In this document: piece by piece, positions 5,277 to 8,538 of the stretch
Layout of the letters: each line of letters opens with the position of its first letter
Numbering within the stretch: the first letter of the stretch is position 1
Assembly: GCA_002441205.1 (NCBI GenBank)
Contig: DJVN01000062.1
Span: 1 to 8,538 of the forward strand
Direction: 5' to 3'
From: Syntrophaceae bacterium UBA6255
GTDB lineage: Bacteria > Desulfobacterota > Syntrophia > Syntrophales > Smithellaceae
DNA length: 8,538 nt
Position numbers and translations under genes: made by a program
Notes under the pieces: generated by a model
What the model was told of the DNA's origin: nothing
Seen by the model: only the letters and a program-made list of their open reading frames with translations
Databases searched by the model: none

Positions 5277-6809
5277 ATGAAAAAATATTTTTCAAAAAAA
5301 GATTTTTTTATAATAACCGTTCTTGTGATGGTTCCCTTTTTATGGATGCCGAATCCAGCCGGGGCTACAGAAAATCTTCATGAAGAATTTGTCGATGCTC
5401 AATATTCCTCTCAATCTCCAAAAGTTCTTCCGGAGGAAACGTCAGGTTCTACAAGTAACAATCCCGTTGAAGAAATTCCTCGGGAAGCATTTTCTGCCAA
5501 TGAGAATATCGACGACATAGTGCTGGAAACTGAAAAGATGACACCATTGCAAAGATTCAAGAATTACTTTTCAGCAGATCTACAACTCCTTGCTTATGGA
5601 ATTGCTCAGGATCCCGTCGAATCGAGCCGTAATCCTAATAATGATTTTCTTGAAATTCCTCATTATCGTGCTGATCTGGAAATAAAACCTGATTTCTATT
5701 TTGACACAAATTACCTGGAACTTTCTGCCAAACCCAGAGCAAAATTTGACTTTCGGCTTTGGGAAGAAGGGATGCGTGAAGGAGATACAGAAGGAAAAGA
5801 TGACTGGTACTTAAACGAATGGTTAGTCAGGCTGAATGGATGGAACAGACTTTTTGTGTCCTATGGAAGAGTAAATCTGCAATGGGGACCTTCTTTTCTT
5901 GTTTCTCCATCTAATCCTTTTTTTAGTGATAACGGCCGTGGCAATACCTACGCGGAAGTTCAGGGAATGGATTTCGCTCGTCTTTTGCTCGTTCCCCATT
6001 CCGACTGGTCGATATCTCTGATTGTTAATACGGATGAAGGACGTAATACTCTCCCTAATTTGGAAACTTTCGAAAAAATTTATGCCCTTAAGATTGATTA
6101 CACAGGTAGGAACGGTTACGGATCTTTAATCTATTCAAAAAAAGAATCCAATCAAACAGACAAAATGGGGTTTTTCGGTGTATGGACGGCATCCGACGCT
6201 CTGCTGCTTTACACGGAAGGCAGCGCGAGAAAAGGAAGCCATGCGTGGTATCCCGTAAAGGATTCATCACGTTTCGGAGCTTCCCTGCAACAAAGCCATA
6301 GGGATGAAGATGATATTAGACCATCCATTCTAGCCGGAGGTGCTTACACATTTTTTAATGGAGGCACCTTGACCCTGGAGTATTTATATAATGGGCTCGG
6401 CTATGATAAAGATGAAGCAAACCTGGCTTTTTCTACTCTACAAGAAGCTTCTGACGCTTACTATCGTACGATAAATAAAAAGAATAGCCGTTGGGCGTTG
6501 AAAACCAAGGAAGATCTTTTAGACTATCTTTCTTCTCAACCTACAGATCCCGGACTGAGATTTTTACGCAGGAATTACGGCATGCTGCAATATCATCAGG
6601 TCAACATATTCAACAGATTAGCCATTACCCTGCGTTGGACGCAAAATTTCGATGACGGTTCCGGCCAGTTATTCGGACTCTTTTCATATTCACTGGGTGA
6701 TTATTGGGATATTTATGGTACCGCAGCGGTTAACGTGGGAAATGAAGATACGGAATATGGCGGTGTTCTTAATTATCAGGCAATGCTGGGCATTAAATTC
6801 AATTTGTAA
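5277..6809 (+). CDS. Outer-membrane beta-barrel protein, porin-like (DUF1302/alginate-export style)
   Basis: The 510-residue product has a Sec signal peptide (MKKYFSKKDFF start, hydrophobic 10-24, cleavage probably after AGA at 30), then a Ser/Pro/Glu-rich, probably unstructured stretch (about 32-88), then alternating amphipathic strands to the end. SYGRVNLQWGPSF (195-207) followed by SPSNPFF (210-216) resembles the segment seen in DUF1302-like and related porins. Residues about 378-432 are helix-like and charged and may be a large loop or plug. The final strand ends LGIKFNL, close to the BAM recognition pattern, with aromatic F508 but Leu as the last residue. It starts 5 bases after the preceding stop with no Shine-Dalgarno sequence (AAAATAGAAAAT), so translation is probably coupled to the upstream LolA-like gene. 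I infer that the pair moves or inserts a lipid or hydrophobic compound at the outer membrane; the ligand cannot be read from the sequence. Confidence 0.8.
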   Translation: MKKYFSKKDFFIITVLVMVPFLWMPNPAGATENLHEEFVDAQYSSQSPKVLPEETSGSTSNNPVEEIPREAFSANENIDDIVLETEKMTPLQRFKNYFSADLQLLAYGIAQDPVESSRNPNNDFLEIPHYRADLEIKPDFYFDTNYLELSAKPRAKFDFRLWEEGMREGDTEGKDDWYLNEWLVRLNGWNRLFVSYGRVNLQWGPSFLVSPSNPFFSDNGRGNTYAEVQGMDFARLLLVPHSDWSISLIVNTDEGRNTLPNLETFEKIYALKIDYTGRNGYGSLIYSKKESNQTDKMGFFGVWTASDALLLYTEGSARKGSHAWYPVKDSSRFGASLQQSHRDEDDIRPSILAGGAYTFFNGGTLTLEYLYNGLGYDKDEANLAFSTLQEASDAYYRTINKKNSRWALKTKEDLLDYLSSQPTDPGLRFLRRNYGMLQYHQVNIFNRLAITLRWTQNFDDGSGQLFGLFSYSLGDYWDIYGTAAVNVGNEDTEYGGVLNYQAMLGIKFNL

Positions 6810-6989
6810 TTTTACTTATCATTAAGATACTTTTTATAAATATTTTTATAGGCAAGGAAGTTCTTATCAATCAATAGAGTTTACACTACAGAATATCAAA
6901 ATATTTACACTTTGAAGGCTGATCATGGCGGCACCAAGGAATCACCCAAAATGATTTTCAGAAATTTTTTTGAGTTATAAGAAATCACC
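6810..6989. other. AT-rich intergenic spacer with paired TTTACACT repeats
   Basis: No gene is seen here. An AT-only inverted repeat TATAAA-TATT-TTTATA (6835-6850) lies 25 bases after the beta-barrel stop and is too weak to call a terminator. Two copies of TTTACACT (6880-6887 and 6904-6911) sit 24 bases apart, with AATAT-CAAA-ATATT (6892-6905) between and partly overlapping the second copy. These could bind a regulator of the next gene. No convincing -10/-35 pair was found. Confidence 0.4.
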
Positions 6990-8538
6990 ATGCCAAATTC
7001 AGAAACAGGCATCAATTATTATACTAAAATCTTTATTTCAATATGCATCGCCTGGTTTTTTATATGGAGTGTTATTCCATTTTTTATGTATGAAGGCGTA
7101 TATTCGGATATCATTGAATGGATAGCGAACACACACAACAATTTTTCCTGGGGATATGATAATCATCCGTATTTCGGGGCATGGGTCATCGGATCGGTTG
7201 ATTTTTGGGGGGATTTTCGACTCGCTTATTTGGGTTGTCAGGCCTGCCTCTTCGTCTCCGTATTATCCGTTTGGAAACTGGCAAGGTATTTTCTTGATCC
7301 TGCGGAATCACTGATCGCAGTATTATTTATTCTCCTAACACCGACTTACTCTTTTCAGAACCTTGTATTTTCCCAGGGCGTTATACTCATGGCCATATGG
7401 CCATTGATCATCCTTTTCTTTTACAGAGCTCTGCTTAATCAAAAAAACATGGACTGGCTGCTCCTCGGCCTGTTTTGCGGATTAGGATTAATGACAAAAT
7501 ACCTTTGCGCCTTGTTGTTTATTCCGATGATGCTGATTCTGTTGTTTACCCCGGAGGGCAGGGCGTCTTTTCGCAAGGCAGGTTTCTATTTGTGCTCTGC
7601 CGTGTTTTTGGCAATAATCATTCCGAATATCATCTGGCTTTTCCATAATGATTTCTCAACTGTTGATTTTGCATTTCATAGGACTCATTTAAAAGAAACC
7701 ATCCCTATTATTTGTCATGTAACAAGTCCGATAAAATGCATTAGCCTTATCCTTGCAAATTTTATTGTCTCAATAGCCTTGCTGATGATCTGTTTTTCAG
7801 AAAGATCCCCGGTTTCCATGCCTGCCGTCCCTCCTTTTGCGATAAAATTTGTTACAATCACAGGCATGGCTCCCTTTTTGATGATTATCGTTTTTACCTT
7901 GTTAACCGGCGCATTTATCAGAAATGAATGGCTCCATCCGACGACCATATTATTCGGTGTTATTGTTGTTATCTATTGGAGGCCGTATATAAACGAAAAT
8001 AAAATAAAAAAATGTCTGGCATATGCGATTTGTATTACGTTTTTTACAGTTCTGGGCACATTGTTCGCTGTGTTATACTATTTCCCATATAAATATGGCG
8101 CAATGCAAATCATGCCCTATCCCACCTATTCCATATCCAATGACATTACCCGTGAATGGCACAAGCAGTTTTCTAAAAATATTAAATATGTTGCCGGAGA
8201 CTTTAGGTTTTCCGCAATCATGTCAGTTTTTAGTCAAGACCGTCCCAAAGCTCTTTTCATGGACTTTCATTATCGTAATCGTTACCCTGATTATAAAGAT
8301 GACATCGACAAATACGGCGCTATTATCATTTGGAGAGGAAACACACCTCCACAATGGATTGAAAATTTCAAAAATGAACCCCTGACAAAATATCAAACAA
8401 GGGCTTTCTCCAGGGCTGTCAAACCATGGTTTAAAAGATTTATTAAAAACTTGACCGGAGAAGATCCGTTAACACAGGATATTTCTTTTGCTTTTATTCC
8501 GCCAGGAGGCGTCTCAACGCCCTATGTTCATTACCAAT
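6990..8538 (+). CDS. Glycosyltransferase family 39 / PMT_2-type membrane protein, 3' end beyond window
   Basis: The frame is open from ATG 6990 through the window edge, 516 codons plus one base, with no stop, so the gene is partial at its 3' end. An in-frame TAA at 6978 limits the start; the site before the ATG is weak (AAGAA). The product is an inner-membrane protein with about ten hydrophobic segments up to residue 365. The first outside loop has DIIEW (40-44) and GYDNHPYFGAW (55-65), matching the WGY..HPP..AW signature of PMT_2 (PF13231) proteins, with one Pro replaced by Tyr. GLMTKYLCALL (166-176) and the C-terminal soluble domain YPTYS...ITREW (377-390), YVAGDF (400-405), FSQDRPKALF (414-423) are also typical. 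Such enzymes transfer a sugar from a polyprenyl-phosphate donor on the periplasmic side; E43 or D40 is the likely catalytic acid. Sugar and acceptor are unknown. Family length suggests little is missing. Confidence 0.85.
   Translation, partial: MPNSETGINYYTKIFISICIAWFFIWSVIPFFMYEGVYSDIIEWIANTHNNFSWGYDNHPYFGAWVIGSVDFWGDFRLAYLGCQACLFVSVLSVWKLARYFLDPAESLIAVLFILLTPTYSFQNLVFSQGVILMAIWPLIILFFYRALLNQKNMDWLLLGLFCGLGLMTKYLCALLFIPMMLILLFTPEGRASFRKAGFYLCSAVFLAIIIPNIIWLFHNDFSTVDFAFHRTHLKETIPIICHVTSPIKCISLILANFIVSIALLMICFSERSPVSMPAVPPFAIKFVTITGMAPFLMIIVFTLLTGAFIRNEWLHPTTILFGVIVVIYWRPYINENKIKKCLAYAICITFFTVLGTLFAVLYYFPYKYGAMQIMPYPTYSISNDITREWHKQFSKNIKYVAGDFRFSAIMSVFSQDRPKALFMDFHYRNRYPDYKDDIDKYGAIIIWRGNTPPQWIENFKNEPLTKYQTRAFSRAVKPWFKRFIKNLTGEDPLTQDISFAFIPPGGVSTPYVHYQ

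Noticed and set aside
6088..6270. 60-codon minus-strand frame inside the beta-barrel gene
   Set aside because: It is antisense to an intact coding frame, with no ribosome binding site or recognised motif.
7715..8385. Open frames at 7715-7948 (minus) and 8023-8385 (plus)
   Set aside because: Both overlap the continuous 516-codon glycosyltransferase frame, which has family motifs on both sides of and within these stretches.

Overview
The window looks like ordinary chromosome from a Gram-negative bacterium. Evidence for this is Sec-type signal peptides, an outer-membrane beta-barrel protein, a LolA-fold periplasmic protein and a tRNA gene with an encoded CCA end. The TPR protein with its Cys-containing tail, the LolA-like/beta-barrel pair and the archaeal-type aspartate-semialdehyde dehydrogenase together suggest a deltaproteobacterial (Desulfobacterota, perhaps Syntrophales-like) genome. 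That placement is inference from gene style, not from a search. No phage, IS element, CRISPR array or toxin system was found.

Left part (about 67-4035), all on the minus strand: transcription runs ribF (FMN/FAD synthesis) -> asd (aspartate-semialdehyde dehydrogenase) -> a large TMTC-like membrane protein with a TPR tail. ribF and asd are 37 bases apart and probably co-transcribed. A GC-rich hairpin separates asd from the TPR gene, which may have its own promoter. The ribF leader carries a striking near-perfect inverted repeat that includes the ribosome binding site.

Middle (about 4036-4509): a divergent intergenic region holds a good sigma70-type promoter, a tRNA-Leu(CAG) gene and its terminator. 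A minus-strand 43-codon reading frame ends inside the terminator loop; whether it is a gene is uncertain. The rest is AT-rich leader for the next operon.

Right part (about 4513-8538), all on the plus strand: a LolA-like periplasmic protein (outer-membrane lipoprotein-sorting family) is followed 5 bases later by an outer-membrane beta-barrel protein. The two very likely act together at the outer membrane. After 180 bases of AT-rich spacer comes a glycosyltransferase-39/PMT-type multi-membrane protein that is still open at the window edge. The window therefore holds two unrelated-looking GT-C type membrane proteins, one at each end, which hints at glycan work at the envelope but does not prove a link.

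I found no clear candidate for a wholly new system. The most interesting items are the SD-sequestering hairpin ahead of ribF, the HLSH variant of the RibF nucleotidyltransferase motif, and the LolA-like/beta-barrel pair without an adjacent RND pump.
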